This document shows positions 25,384 to 33,504 of a stretch of 48,419 nt of DNA, piece by piece; the first letter of the stretch is position 1, and the number at the start of each line of letters is the position of its first letter. Both the position numbers and the translations under genes were made by a program. This DNA is from an uncultured Flavihumibacter sp. (lineage in GTDB: Bacteria; Bacteroidota; Bacteroidia; Chitinophagales; Chitinophagaceae). The stretch spans positions 1 through 48,419 of the forward strand of contig CAMLRX010000015.1 in assembly GCA_946482545.1 (NCBI GenBank). The letters run 5' to 3'. Under the pieces are notes generated by a model. It saw only the letters and a list, made by a program, of their open reading frames with translations. It was not told where the DNA came from and searched no databases.

Positions 25384-25497
25384 AAACTTACACTACTGCA
25401 ATAGATTCTGGCAATAGGTAAATACAGGGCAATACAGTAGTTATAAAGTGGAATTGATTCATATGTGGTGGTTATGAATCGTAAATATAGGAGAATT

Positions 25498-25914
25498 TCA
25501 ATATCCGTGAACCACGGCTTGTACAATGGGAATGTCAGCCGCAGCCCAATGCAAAGAAGGCAATGCGCTGGCTTCTAACCATTGAAAAGATACATGTTCA
25601 TTTAAGGTGATGGTATTAGTGGCCGCTGTGCAACGAAACGGCAATAAGTCGATCGAAAAATCGGGGTACTGGTGGTGAATAATTGGTAATGAAGATCCAA
25701 CTACGATAGCAAGATTTAACTCTTCCATAACTTCTCTTACCAGCGCAGCTTCCGGCGTTTCCCCTCCTTCTATTTTGCCACCGGGAAACTCGAAAGTATT
25801 GGATAGATAATGATATTTGCTTTTCCCTTTTTGCATGCAAAGAAATTTGCCGTTGTGTTCAATAACGGCAGCTACAACTTTATAGTGGGGGTTTAAAGAC
25901 AAGCTGGAGTTCAT
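25498..25914 (-). CDS. NUDIX hydrolase of the NudG/MutT type ((d)CTP pyrophosphohydrolase-like)
   Basis: A 138-residue NUDIX protein. The Nudix box is complete: PGGKIEGGETPEAALVREVMEEL with Gly46, Glu52, Arg60, Glu61, Glu64 and Glu65. The start YKVVAAVIEHNGKFL and the end AADIPIVQAV resemble E. coli NudG, which prefers modified pyrimidine nucleotides such as 5-methyl-dCTP and 5-hydroxy-dCTP. The ATG at 25914 was chosen; the longer frame adds 26 residues without similarity. It lies upstream of, and on the same strand as, the SRA-HNH nuclease; the pairing could remove modified dCTP before it reaches host DNA. That link is an inference. Confidence 0.88.
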   Translation of the reverse strand: MNSSLSLNPHYKVVAAVIEHNGKFLCMQKGKSKYHYLSNTFEFPGGKIEGGETPEAALVREVMEELNLAIVVGSSLPIIHHQYPDFSIDLLPFRCTAATNTITLNEHVSFQWLEASALPSLHWAAADIPIVQAVVHGY

Positions 25915-26046
25915 TTGGAATGTTAAAAACACTTCACCTGATGATTTGTAAGAGAATTTACAAGCCGCTATAGAATGTGCAAAAATCGACAACAGTAACC
26001 GCAGATATGTTGTATTTACCTATTGATGTTGGATAAGGGCCTATCA

Positions 26047-26952
26047 TCAAGTAATGGCCTGTTTAACCAAACTCATGATGTATTCTATATTTGAGTCATC
26101 TTCTATTACCAGTTCATAATCGCCATTTCCCCAATGTCCAATTCCCGAAACATCGCGGGTAATATTTTTTGGGTCATCCAACTTGCCTTTCTTTAAGTTG
26201 ATCCACATTTTAAGATTCCTCTTCAGTAAGGTAATATCTGTAATATTGGTTCCTTTTTTGAATGCGATATAATCTTTTTTTGGCTGTATTTCAATGTCGG
26301 GGCTCAAGTTTAGTATGGACGTTTTAAATTGGTTGTAGAGCTCTGAAATATGGTCGTTAACCCTGCTTATATGATCGTCTTCTGTAAGAGACCTGATTTC
26401 TTTTGTAATTTTTTCTAATTGCTCATTTCGTTTGCCTATGGGCTTAATGCTTGGCGCTGAGGAAGATTTTTTTATTGGGTTAATAAAAATTATATCGTTT
26501 TCAAAGCGCTTGACTTCCCATAACTCAATAGATAAATCTTTGAAATTAGTTGATTGCTTTTGAAAATCAGTAAATGAAGCAGAAACAAATATTACCTTGC
26601 TTTGGCTCCAATCAACCTCTTCACGCTTCAGTACCTGACCCAAACTTTCATTAAATTCCACGATGAAATCTGCCTTATGTTCCAGCATAAGGTTCAGATA
26701 AGATACACCTTGGTCTATAACACTATAATTTCTATCTCGCTTGTATTCAATTATTACAAAAGATTTGTTTTCCGGATCAAAAGCAAGTGTGTCTATTCGG
26801 TTGCTTCTGATGGAAAACTCTGTTTTAACAAATTGCCAATTGGTGAGCGATGTTAGGTTCACTTCAAATAACTGCTGAAGCTCCTTTTCAAGTTTAAATG
26901 AATTTTCTTTCAGTTGGATTAGTTTGTTGCTATTATTATTGTATAGGATCAT
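26047..26952 (-). CDS. NucS/DUF91-like PD-(D/E)XK protein with C-terminal DUF5655 domain
   Basis: A 301-residue soluble protein. The N-terminal half has a PD-(D/E)XK core: RSNRIDTLAFDP (Asp54), FVIIEYKRDR (Glu69-Tyr-Lys71) and DQGVSYLNLML. The C-terminal ~105 residues (HISRVNDHISELYNQFKTSIL, YIAFKKGTNITDITLLKRNLKMWINLKKGKLDDP, GIGHWGNGDYELVI) match DUF5655, found in many predicted defence or repair nucleases. Visibly A+T-rich compared with the receptor genes. The third nuclease-type gene of the 23.4-27 kb patch. Target unknown. Confidence 0.83.
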   Translation of the reverse strand: MILYNNNSNKLIQLKENSFKLEKELQQLFEVNLTSLTNWQFVKTEFSIRSNRIDTLAFDPENKSFVIIEYKRDRNYSVIDQGVSYLNLMLEHKADFIVEFNESLGQVLKREEVDWSQSKVIFVSASFTDFQKQSTNFKDLSIELWEVKRFENDIIFINPIKKSSSAPSIKPIGKRNEQLEKITKEIRSLTEDDHISRVNDHISELYNQFKTSILNLSPDIEIQPKKDYIAFKKGTNITDITLLKRNLKMWINLKKGKLDDPKNITRDVSGIGHWGNGDYELVIEDDSNIEYIMSLVKQAIT

Positions 26953-27342
26953 TTTCGAAATAGGATGTTATTAAGTGCTTGATTATTTTGATTTACTTTT
27001 TCAACTTGATATCCCCTACAGGGCCTGTAACAAATCACAAGAATTTACCCCAATTGCTAATGCAATTAAATACACTTCCTCTGCCCTTAAATGACTGCAT
27101 TCATCAGTGTTAATTCATTCATTCTTGTTCTCGACAAGCCAGTTTTCTGTGCGACTTCAGACCTGTTATCCGATTTCTGAGCCAGATGATCTCCCGGCTT
27201 AGTCATTGATTATTAGGGTTTTCTATAATTATTGATGTATTAAAAGTAAAAAAAAGCTGAAATAATTAAAATTTATTGCCAGATGCCCCCGGCACAATTT
27301 TCCCAACACATCGTTTTTTCTTCACCGTTAAACGATGCCTCC
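26953..27342. other. 390-bp gap at the right edge of the defence-like patch
   Basis: No open frame, RNA gene, long repeat or convincing promoter was seen. A+T rises towards the end (27220-27280). No direct repeats that could be island attachment sites were found by comparing with the left edge near 23.2-23.4 kb. Confidence 0.4.
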
Positions 27343-28488
27343 ATGAAAAAAATCTACCTGTTACTCCTAGCCTCCGTTACAACTTATTTTTCCCATGCCC
27401 AGGTAAACCTCCCCCACGTACTCACTTTTTCCAGCGATGAACCGTCCTGGACCGCAGGCGTAGCCCGCGATGGAGAAGGCGGCTCCGAAGATATCATCGG
27501 ACTTGAAATTCAAATCTTTACCGGGAGTTCTACTTTCGGCCTGGAGCCCGGGTCTACCATCACCTGGAAACCCAATTCCTACCTCAGCTCCGATGATGCT
27601 ACTTTTAACGGACTCACCTCCGGTCCCGATGTGGAAGCCACCAACAACGGCGTGCCGGCGATGGTCATGAAAAGTTCGAGCACTGCTGTAAACTTCTCTC
27701 TACAATCCATCAGGCTGTACGATTGGGGTGGATATTCCCCGCTTATGATCTCGACCTATGATAATGGCGTGCTGGTCGGCACCATTGAAGTGGCTTTCGC
27801 TACGCCTCCAGCCTATCCGCCGAAGACGATTTCCCAGGCCGATGAGTTAACGCCCTCTCTTTTCAGTGATGTGGATGAAATCCGTTTCTACCCCAAATCG
27901 CCACAAACCGTTTTTAACCTGAGCATGAACTATATTTCGCTGGCTGCGCCAGGCGCGCTTCCGGTGCAATACGAATATTTCAGAGGAGCCATAAGGGGAA
28001 CCGATTGCCTGCTGGAATGGGCCACCGCGCAGGAACAGCAGAGCAGCCATTTTACCATAGAACACAGCACCAATGGACGGCAGTTCTCCAAAGTGGGTAC
28101 CGTGAAAGCAATGGGCAACAGCACTGTTAAGCAGGTGTACAATTTCTCCTATCCCGTAAGCAACGATCCTGTTCATTTGTTCCGTCTGCGGCAGGTAGAT
28201 CTGGATGGGAAGGAATCGCTCAGCGAAGTGATTTCACTCCGGAACACCAATGTGGCGCTGGTATCGGTTGCTCCGAATCCTACCGTGGGAAGGGTGAAAA
28301 TTGTATCGGAAACCGGGAACATTGAGGATATAACGGTGTACGATATGAATGGGAAAAGATGGCTGCACCTCGAAAAACCGGGCACACGAACCCATACCGC
28401 GGATTTAACGCCGTTGCCTTCCGGGATGTATATTATCCATGTGAGAACGGGTTCTGGGGTGGAAAAAATGAAGGTGGTCAAAAACTAA
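27343..28488 (+). CDS. Secreted protein with T9SS type A sorting domain
   Basis: A 381-residue exported protein: signal peptide MKKIYLLLLASVTTYFSHAQ, a beta-rich N-terminal domain (about 22-215) of unknown family, a fibronectin-like segment (LPVQYEYFRGAIRGTDCLLEWATAQEQQSSHFTIEHS, about 217-300), and a C-terminal sorting domain (about 305-381; VAPNPTVGRVKIVS, ITVYDMNGK, LPSGMYIIHVRTGSGVEKMKVVKN). The type IX secretion system carries it across the outer membrane and normally anchors it or releases it after cleavage. The ATG at 27343 gives the clean signal; an upstream start adds 20 residues. No catalytic domain is evident; it may be an adhesin or binding protein. Confidence 0.92.
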   Translation: MKKIYLLLLASVTTYFSHAQVNLPHVLTFSSDEPSWTAGVARDGEGGSEDIIGLEIQIFTGSSTFGLEPGSTITWKPNSYLSSDDATFNGLTSGPDVEATNNGVPAMVMKSSSTAVNFSLQSIRLYDWGGYSPLMISTYDNGVLVGTIEVAFATPPAYPPKTISQADELTPSLFSDVDEIRFYPKSPQTVFNLSMNYISLAAPGALPVQYEYFRGAIRGTDCLLEWATAQEQQSSHFTIEHSTNGRQFSKVGTVKAMGNSTVKQVYNFSYPVSNDPVHLFRLRQVDLDGKESLSEVISLRNTNVALVSVAPNPTVGRVKIVSETGNIEDITVYDMNGKRWLHLEKPGTRTHTADLTPLPSGMYIIHVRTGSGVEKMKVVKN

Positions 28489-28529
28489 GCAAAGGCTTAT
28501 TTTTGAGGTCATCCTTTAAACACAGTTCC

Positions 28530-28886
28530 ATGCTTCGTTCCATTCATCCCAAATTGCCGATGCGCGATAAGTCGGCCACAAAGCAGTATTATATAGATGG
28601 CTTAGGTTTTCGTGCTATCGGCGCTATGGATTACGACGGGTACCTGATGCTGGAAAAGGATGGTATTGAGTTGCATTTTTTTGAATTCAAGGCATTGAAT
28701 CCTTCGGAGAACTATGGGCAGGTGTACATCAGGACCGATGATATTGCCGCATTGTACCAATGGTTACTGGAACGAAATGTGGCCATTCATCCGAATGGGT
28801 CGTTACAACAAAAGCCCTGGGGCATGAAAGAGTTTTCGTTGCTGGATCCGGATAATAATTTGCTGACGTTTGGGGAGGAGGGATGA
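28530..28886 (+). CDS. VOC-family (bleomycin-resistance/glyoxalase-like) protein
   Basis: A 118-residue protein with the paired beta-alpha-beta-beta-beta pattern of the vicinal-oxygen-chelate fold: HPKLPMRDKSATKQYYIDGLGF, GIELHFFEF (metal-type His/Glu), DDIAALYQWLLERNV, and KEFSLLDPDNNLLTFGEE. It closely resembles bleomycin resistance protein-like members that bind and sequester a ligand, but the antibiotic link cannot be assumed. The ATG 28530 gives the standard start. It lies 41 bp after the T9SS gene. Confidence 0.88.
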   Translation: MLRSIHPKLPMRDKSATKQYYIDGLGFRAIGAMDYDGYLMLEKDGIELHFFEFKALNPSENYGQVYIRTDDIAALYQWLLERNVAIHPNGSLQQKPWGMKEFSLLDPDNNLLTFGEEG

Positions 28887-28938
28887 AATCGGGAGTGATT
28901 ATTTTCACACATGCAAGATTCTTTTTCTTATTCCTGCG

Positions 28939-29430
28939 CTACTCGTATAAGTTCAGCATAGATATAGCTAACAGAATAATGGATACTACCAGCGCTACTA
29001 ACTCTAGCAGCAAGTCTTTATGGGGTATGGATGATAAGTCTTCTGCCAGAAAGAATTTGGTCGGCTTACTTTCGCTCCACCGCACCCTTATCTGTTTACG
29101 TCCTTCCAATAGCAACTTATCTAAACCGTTGATTCGTTGGCGGGCTACGGTGGTGGTTTGTGTGAATGGGTGTTCAAAAGCATAGAAAACATGGTAATAC
29201 TGCTCCTCATCGTCGGTATTTATTGGTTCAAATCTTTCTATGCGTCCGTAAATAAAAGGAGCGCTATCAGAGTCATTAACTTCCTTAAATTTTTTTCGAA
29301 CCAATGTCGCGAATACTATGATACATCCTCCAAATACAATAATCTGCCACACAATGGATGGATAAAATTGAGCTGCTACTAAACCTGTTACCAGGATGAG
29401 AGAAAGTGACAGGAAAACTTTTTTATTCAT
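28939..29430 (-). CDS. Small membrane protein (DUF3592-like)
   Basis: 163 residues with a hydrophobic N-terminus (two close helices, about 5-40), a beta-rich soluble part (about 55-135, with YGRIERFEPI, YYHVFYAFEHPFTQTTT), and a final helix (about 142-160). The soluble part, 'YxxxYxF...G', recalls DUF3592 proteins, in which a small domain sits between two membrane helices. The start codon overlaps the stop of the DinB gene upstream (29427-29430), so the two are coupled. Function unknown. Confidence 0.7.
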   Translation of the reverse strand: MNKKVFLSLSLILVTGLVAAQFYPSIVWQIIVFGGCIIVFATLVRKKFKEVNDSDSAPFIYGRIERFEPINTDDEEQYYHVFYAFEHPFTQTTTVARQRINGLDKLLLEGRKQIRVRWSESKPTKFFLAEDLSSIPHKDLLLELVALVVSIILLAISMLNLYE

Positions 29431-29963
29431 GCCCGCACAATTTTCGCCGTTACATGCAATTGTCCGATGTGCCGCATCGTGTGCTCCGCTGCATGAAATA
29501 ACAACCCTAATACATTCGAAGGGAGTTGTTTTGCGCCGATGCCGCGGAAATCGGTAAGGGTTTCCGGAGCGGTGTTCCGAAGTTGCTCCAATGCGTTTTC
29601 CACTTGCAGGTGAAATCGTTCCAACAGTATAGAAACCGATACATCCGGGTTTTCAGCGAGGCGTTCCGCAGCCAATGCCGCTCTTTGCAACGTATCCAGT
29701 TTTTCGCCGCGGGCATAAGTAAAGAGACGATCCAGCACCCCAGACAAATGCTGCAGATGAAAACCAACAGATGCCACACCAACAGGCTTTTCCCAAAGCA
29801 GATGATCCGGGAAGTTGTACATCACTTCAGCCAGTTCTTCCCTGGCCTGCAGTAGCGCATGTGCCACAGGTTGCAGCAGCGCGGTAATTCCCGGAATGGG
29901 ACCTCTTTGCCATACTTCAGGGAGGGATGATGCCATAGTGTTTTTGTTGTGTGCAACTGCCAT
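29427..29963 (-). CDS. DinB family (DinB_2-like) protein
   Basis: A 178-residue four-helix-bundle protein of the DinB/YfiT metalloenzyme superfamily: GPIPGITALLQPVAHALLQAREEL, VGFHLQHLSGVLDRLFTYARG and FHAAEHTMRHIGQLHV. Candidate metal ligands are His69, His161 and His165. Members include thiol-transferases (bacillithiol or mycothiol) and many of unknown use. ATG at 29963 is used; ATG at 29936 is an alternative that fits homologue starts. A strong inverted repeat and a -7 box sit directly upstream, so expression appears controlled. Confidence 0.85.
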   Translation of the reverse strand: MAVAHNKNTMASSLPEVWQRGPIPGITALLQPVAHALLQAREELAEVMYNFPDHLLWEKPVGVASVGFHLQHLSGVLDRLFTYARGEKLDTLQRAALAAERLAENPDVSVSILLERFHLQVENALEQLRNTAPETLTDFRGIGAKQLPSNVLGLLFHAAEHTMRHIGQLHVTAKIVRA

Positions 29964-29973
29964 TAATGAATCG

Positions 29974-30008
29974 TGAGCCGATTAAGGTAACTAATCGGCT
30001 CAAAAATA
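29974..30008 (-). promoter_or_regulatory. -7 box overlapping a perfect 11-bp inverted repeat before dinB-type gene
   Basis: On the minus strand TATTTTTG (30001-30008) is a perfect TAnnTTTG box. Immediately overlapping it starts the inverted repeat TGAGCCGATTA-N7-TAATCGGCTCA (29974-30002), which ends 11 bp before the ATG at 29963. A dyad placed over the transcription start is the geometry of a repressor operator; the transcript could also fold as a leader hairpin. It is not followed by a T tract, so termination is less likely. Confidence 0.6.
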
Positions 30009-30190
30009 GGGGAAATATGAGGTGATTAGGAAGGGAAGGACTTCTTAACAAGAGCGGCAACTTAAAAACGCGTCAATGACTAACAACGCCCGTTAATTGA
30101 ATTTGTAAATTGTTTTAATTTATAAATGAATGAAAATAAAGTGATTAAAAATATTTATTAGGTTTAGTTGCAGAAGCCAAATATTCTGCC

Positions 30191-30219
30191 TTTGTTTGTG
30201 TCGAAATAACGCAAACAAA
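30191..30219 (+). promoter_or_regulatory. Inverted repeat abutting the NrtR start codon, probable NrtR operator
   Basis: TTTGTTTGTG (30191-30200), nine bases, CGCAAACAAA (30210-30219): 9 of 10 arm positions pair. The right arm touches the ATG at 30220. Family knowledge: NrtR regulators bind palindromic operators and often repress their own operon. This is the only strong dyad in the promoter region of the NAD operon. Confidence 0.6.
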
Positions 30220-30909
30220 ATGAAGCCCTTTGATAGTTATAAAAACCCTTCGCTCGCCATCGACCTTGTCGTGTTCGGCTACCACAACGGGCAACTCTCC
30301 GTTTTGTTGCTGAACAGGAACGAAGCGCCTTTCAAAGACCAGTGGACACTCCCGGGCGCATTTCTCCAAATGGAAGAAACATTTTCCGATACCTGCTCCC
30401 GCGTGCTGCAAACAAAGCTGGGCATGGATGAACTTTACCTGGAGCAATTGTACTCCTTCGATGCCCCGGATCGCGATCCCCGCGGACGTGTGATTTCCAT
30501 TGCGCATTTCGCGTTGGTGAACCCACATAAATTCAGGATCGCAGCAGGCTCCATGGCCAACGATGTGCAGTGGTTCGATGTGCGCAATATGCCCGCGCTC
30601 GGTTTCGATCATACACTCATATTCGGGAAAGCACTACAAAGGCTTCAGTCTAAGATTCTCTATTACCCCGTTGGCTTCGAATTGCTGGATGAATCTTTCA
30701 CGCTGCCCGAATTGCATCACCTGTACGAATGCATCCTCGGCATCTCCATCGACCGGAGAAATTTCAGAAGAAAAATCATTGATTCCGGTTACATCGTTCC
30801 TACCGGAGAAAAAAAGACCGGCGCACAAAACAGGCATCCCGAAATCTACCTGTTCAACAAAACCATTCAACCCAATCAGTTTAACCTCAATATTTCTTTA
30901 CCATTATAA
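30220..30909 (+). CDS. nrtR: NrtR-type NUDIX transcriptional regulator of NAD metabolism
   Basis: A 229-residue protein: N-terminal NUDIX fold (about 8-150) and C-terminal winged helix (about 155-229; FTLPELHHLYECILGISIDRRNFRRKIIDSGYIVPTGEKK). The Nudix box keeps Gly46 and Glu52 but has SRVLQT (60-65) where active enzymes have REUXEE, so hydrolysis is probably lost and the domain senses a ligand. NrtR proteins respond to ADP-ribose or related NAD products. ATG 30220 is used; an upstream TTG would start inside the operator. It is the first gene of a six-gene operon; the next start is 9 bp downstream. Likely autoregulated. Confidence 0.88.
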   Translation: MKPFDSYKNPSLAIDLVVFGYHNGQLSVLLLNRNEAPFKDQWTLPGAFLQMEETFSDTCSRVLQTKLGMDELYLEQLYSFDAPDRDPRGRVISIAHFALVNPHKFRIAAGSMANDVQWFDVRNMPALGFDHTLIFGKALQRLQSKILYYPVGFELLDESFTLPELHHLYECILGISIDRRNFRRKIIDSGYIVPTGEKKTGAQNRHPEIYLFNKTIQPNQFNLNISLPL

Positions 30910-30918
30910 TCACCCGCT

Positions 30919-32394
30919 ATGAAATGCACACCCCTGCTCCTGAAAGATGGCTACAAAGTTGGCCATAAATTCCAGTACCCTGAGGGTACCACGTTGGTCT
31001 ATTCCAACCTCACGCCCCGTAAATCAAGGAATGAGGACATCGGCGAGATCGTATTCTTCGGTCTCCAATATTTTATCAAAGAATACCTTCAATACCAGTT
31101 CAATGAAGGTTTCTTCAGCCGCCCGAAAGAGGAAGTGCTGCGTCAATACCAGCGTAGAATAGACAATTACCTGGGCAAAGACAGCATCACTTATCAGCAT
31201 ATTGCCGACCTCCACGACCTTGGATACCTTCCCCTTGAAATCAAAGCTTTGCCGGAAGGTACACTCGTTCCCATGCGGGTGCCGGTTTTCACAATCAGGA
31301 ATACGCACCCGGATTTTTTCTGGCTCACCAATATGCTGGAGACCCTGCTCAGTGCTATTCTCTGGAAACCCTGTACATCCGCTACTACCGCCTATCAATA
31401 CCTGAAAACTTTTCACCTGTATGCGCGTGAAACGGTTGGCACAGATAATTCATTTATTCCCTGGCAGGGACACGATTTTTCGTTCCGGGGCATGAGTGGT
31501 ATTGAAGATGCTGTAATGAGCGGTGCAGGCCACCTGCTTTCCTTCAGTGGTACCGATACCATTCCCGCCATTGATATGCTGGAGCAATATTACGGTGCCG
31601 ATTGTACGCAGGAACTCATAGGTGGTTCCGTGGCCGCTACCGAGCACAGTGTAATGTGTATGGGTACGCAACAGGATGAAGTAGGAACATTCCGGCGCCT
31701 CATCAACGAAGTATATCCCGCAGGCATCGTTTCTATCGTAAGCGATACCTGGGATTTCTGGCAGGTGATCACCGAATTCCTGCCGCTGTTGAAAGCAGAA
31801 ATAATCGCGCGGAACGGAAAAGTAGTGATCCGTCCCGACAGCGGCGATCCTGTAAAAATTATTGTAGGTGACCCGGATGCTCCGGTTGGAAGTCCGGCTT
31901 TCAAAGGCGCTATCGAATGTATGTGGGAAACCTTCGGTGGAAGCATCACGGAAAAAGGTTTTAAACTGCTTGATCCGCATATCGGCCTGATTTACGGTGA
32001 TAGTATTACGTTGGAACGGCAGGAAGCTATTCTTTCCGGGTTAAAAAATAAAGGGTTCGCCAGTTACAATGTAGTGCTGGGAATAGGTTCTTATACTTAC
32101 GAATATGTTACCCGCGATACCTTCGGCTTCGCCATGAAAGCCACGTACGGTGAAGTGAATGGAGCAGGAAGAGCCATTTTTAAAGATCCGAAAACAGATG
32201 ATGGCACAAAAAAATCGGCCAAAGGGTTGATGCAGGTGTACCGCGATCAGCAAACGGGCAAACTGGCACTCAAAGATGAATGTACCTGGGAAGAGGAAGC
32301 GGAAGGCGAATTGAAAACTGTATTTAAAGATGGTGAATTATTGGTAGAGTGGTCGCTTCAGGAGATAAGAGAAAGAGTGAAAGAAGGAATTTAA
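30919..32394 (+). CDS. nadV: Nicotinamide phosphoribosyltransferase family protein (NAMPT/NadV; possibly Namat)
   Basis: A 491-residue protein, the same length as human NAMPT, with LLLKDGYKVGHKFQYPEGT, the dimer and nicotinamide-binding parts, VAATEHSVM (catalytic His243), IVSDTWDFW and the phosphate loop VVIRPDSGDP (303-311). Classical members join nicotinamide and PRPP to give NMN. In the phage pathway NARP1 a member of the same family (Namat) instead joins nicotinamide with ADP-ribose pyrophosphate and yields NAD+ directly. The PRPP-synthetase-like gene, macrodomain gene and KptA gene in this operon make that alternative worth testing. Confidence 0.93.
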   Translation: MKCTPLLLKDGYKVGHKFQYPEGTTLVYSNLTPRKSRNEDIGEIVFFGLQYFIKEYLQYQFNEGFFSRPKEEVLRQYQRRIDNYLGKDSITYQHIADLHDLGYLPLEIKALPEGTLVPMRVPVFTIRNTHPDFFWLTNMLETLLSAILWKPCTSATTAYQYLKTFHLYARETVGTDNSFIPWQGHDFSFRGMSGIEDAVMSGAGHLLSFSGTDTIPAIDMLEQYYGADCTQELIGGSVAATEHSVMCMGTQQDEVGTFRRLINEVYPAGIVSIVSDTWDFWQVITEFLPLLKAEIIARNGKVVIRPDSGDPVKIIVGDPDAPVGSPAFKGAIECMWETFGGSITEKGFKLLDPHIGLIYGDSITLERQEAILSGLKNKGFASYNVVLGIGSYTYEYVTRDTFGFAMKATYGEVNGAGRAIFKDPKTDDGTKKSAKGLMQVYRDQQTGKLALKDECTWEEEAEGELKTVFKDGELLVEWSLQEIRERVKEGI

Positions 32395-32446
32395 AATGAA
32401 ACACACAACTTATGCAAGTGCGTGATCAACTTTTAAAAGGACAAGT

Positions 32447-32962
32447 ATGAAAATTGAACTTATTAAAACAGATATTACTATGATGGAAGTAGATGCCATC
32501 GTAAATGCAGCAAACTCCTCGTTATTAGGGGGTGGCGGTGTAGATGGTGCCATTCACCGGAAAGGTGGCAAAGCCATCCTGGAAGAATGTATGGAAATAC
32601 GCGCCCGGCAGGGGAAATGTCCAACCGGAGAAGCTGTCATTACTACAGCCGGTGAGCTGCCATCGAAGTACGTGATTCACACGGTAGGGCCTGTTTGGAA
32701 CGGAGGAAACGGCAAAGAGGCCAACCTGCTTCAGAATTGTTATGTAAATAGCCTGCGATTGGCTGTGAATCATCAGATACGGAGCATCGCTTTCCCCAAT
32801 ATCAGCACGGGGATTTATAAATTTCCAAAAGGTTTGGCGGCCGAGATAGCAGTAAAGGCTGTTAGAAGCTTCGAAGACAGTGCGCATATAGACCAACTGA
32901 TCTTTGTCTGCTTTGATGATGAGAACTACAATATTTACGAACAACTGCTTAACCATGAATGA
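32447..32962 (+). CDS. Macrodomain protein, ADP-ribose processing (YmdB/MacroD-like)
   Basis: A 171-residue single macrodomain with the MacroD signature: [23 protein letters not shown] (catalytic-type Asn20 and Asp33, His37) and [11 protein letters not shown] for the ADP-ribose phosphates. MacroD/YmdB proteins remove ADP-ribose from proteins, deacetylate O-acetyl-ADP-ribose, and some relatives (Poa1) dephosphorylate ADP-ribose-1''-phosphate, a product formed downstream of KptA. Its end overlaps the kptA start by 8 bp, so the two are translationally coupled. This coupling supports a role on the KptA product. Confidence 0.92.
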   Translation: MKIELIKTDITMMEVDAIVNAANSSLLGGGGVDGAIHRKGGKAILEECMEIRARQGKCPTGEAVITTAGELPSKYVIHTVGPVWNGGNGKEANLLQNCYVNSLRLAVNHQIRSIAFPNISTGIYKFPKGLAAEIAVKAVRSFEDSAHIDQLIFVCFDDENYNIYEQLLNHE

Positions 32963-33500
32963 AAAACAAATAAACAACGCCAGCAAATACCTGAGCCTGT
33001 TGCTGCGACATCATCCGGAAAAAATCGGACTGCAACTCGACGAGAACGGCTGGGCATCGGTAGAAGAGCTTCTTTTGAAATGGGATGGACCGGTTACTCT
33101 GGATTATACTTCGTTGGAGCACATCGTGTCCAACAACAATAAGAAAAGATTTTCCTTTGACGAGTCGGGTCAAAAAATACGTGCCAACCAGGGCCATTCG
33201 ATTGGCATCGATCTGCAGCTCGAACCGCAATCACCACCAGATATCCTGTACCATGGAACAGTAGAAAAATACCTTGCTTCCATCCGATTGCAAGGACTGC
33301 TGAAAATGGACCGTCAGCATGTACACCTGAGTGTGGACGAAAGTACAGCAACACTCGTGGCGCAACGCCGTGGCAAACCAATATTGCTCCGGATTCGCAG
33401 CGGTGATATGCAGGCGGCAGGATATTCTTTTTTCCTTTCGGCTAACGCAGTCTGGCTCACAGAACAGGTTCCGGTCGATTATATTCAATTTCCATCCTGA
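32955..33500 (+). CDS. kptA: RNA 2'-phosphotransferase (Tpt1/KptA family)
   Basis: A 181-residue KptA/Tpt1 protein. The four catalytic-type residues are in place: Arg18 and His19 (LLLRHHP), Arg65 (KKRF) and Arg120 (KMDRQHVH). Also [10 protein letters not shown] (75-84) and LYHGT (99-102). The enzyme moves a 2'-phosphate from RNA onto NAD+, releasing nicotinamide and ADP-ribose 1'',2''-cyclic phosphate. Bacteria do not splice tRNA by the pathway that needs this, so its bacterial role is debated; repair of tRNA cut by toxins or use on other substrates is suggested. Start ATG 32955 overlaps the macrodomain gene. Confidence 0.95.
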   Translation: MNEKQINNASKYLSLLLRHHPEKIGLQLDENGWASVEELLLKWDGPVTLDYTSLEHIVSNNNKKRFSFDESGQKIRANQGHSIGIDLQLEPQSPPDILYHGTVEKYLASIRLQGLLKMDRQHVHLSVDESTATLVAQRRGKPILLRIRSGDMQAAGYSFFLSANAVWLTEQVPVDYIQFPS

Positions 33501-33504
33501 AGAT

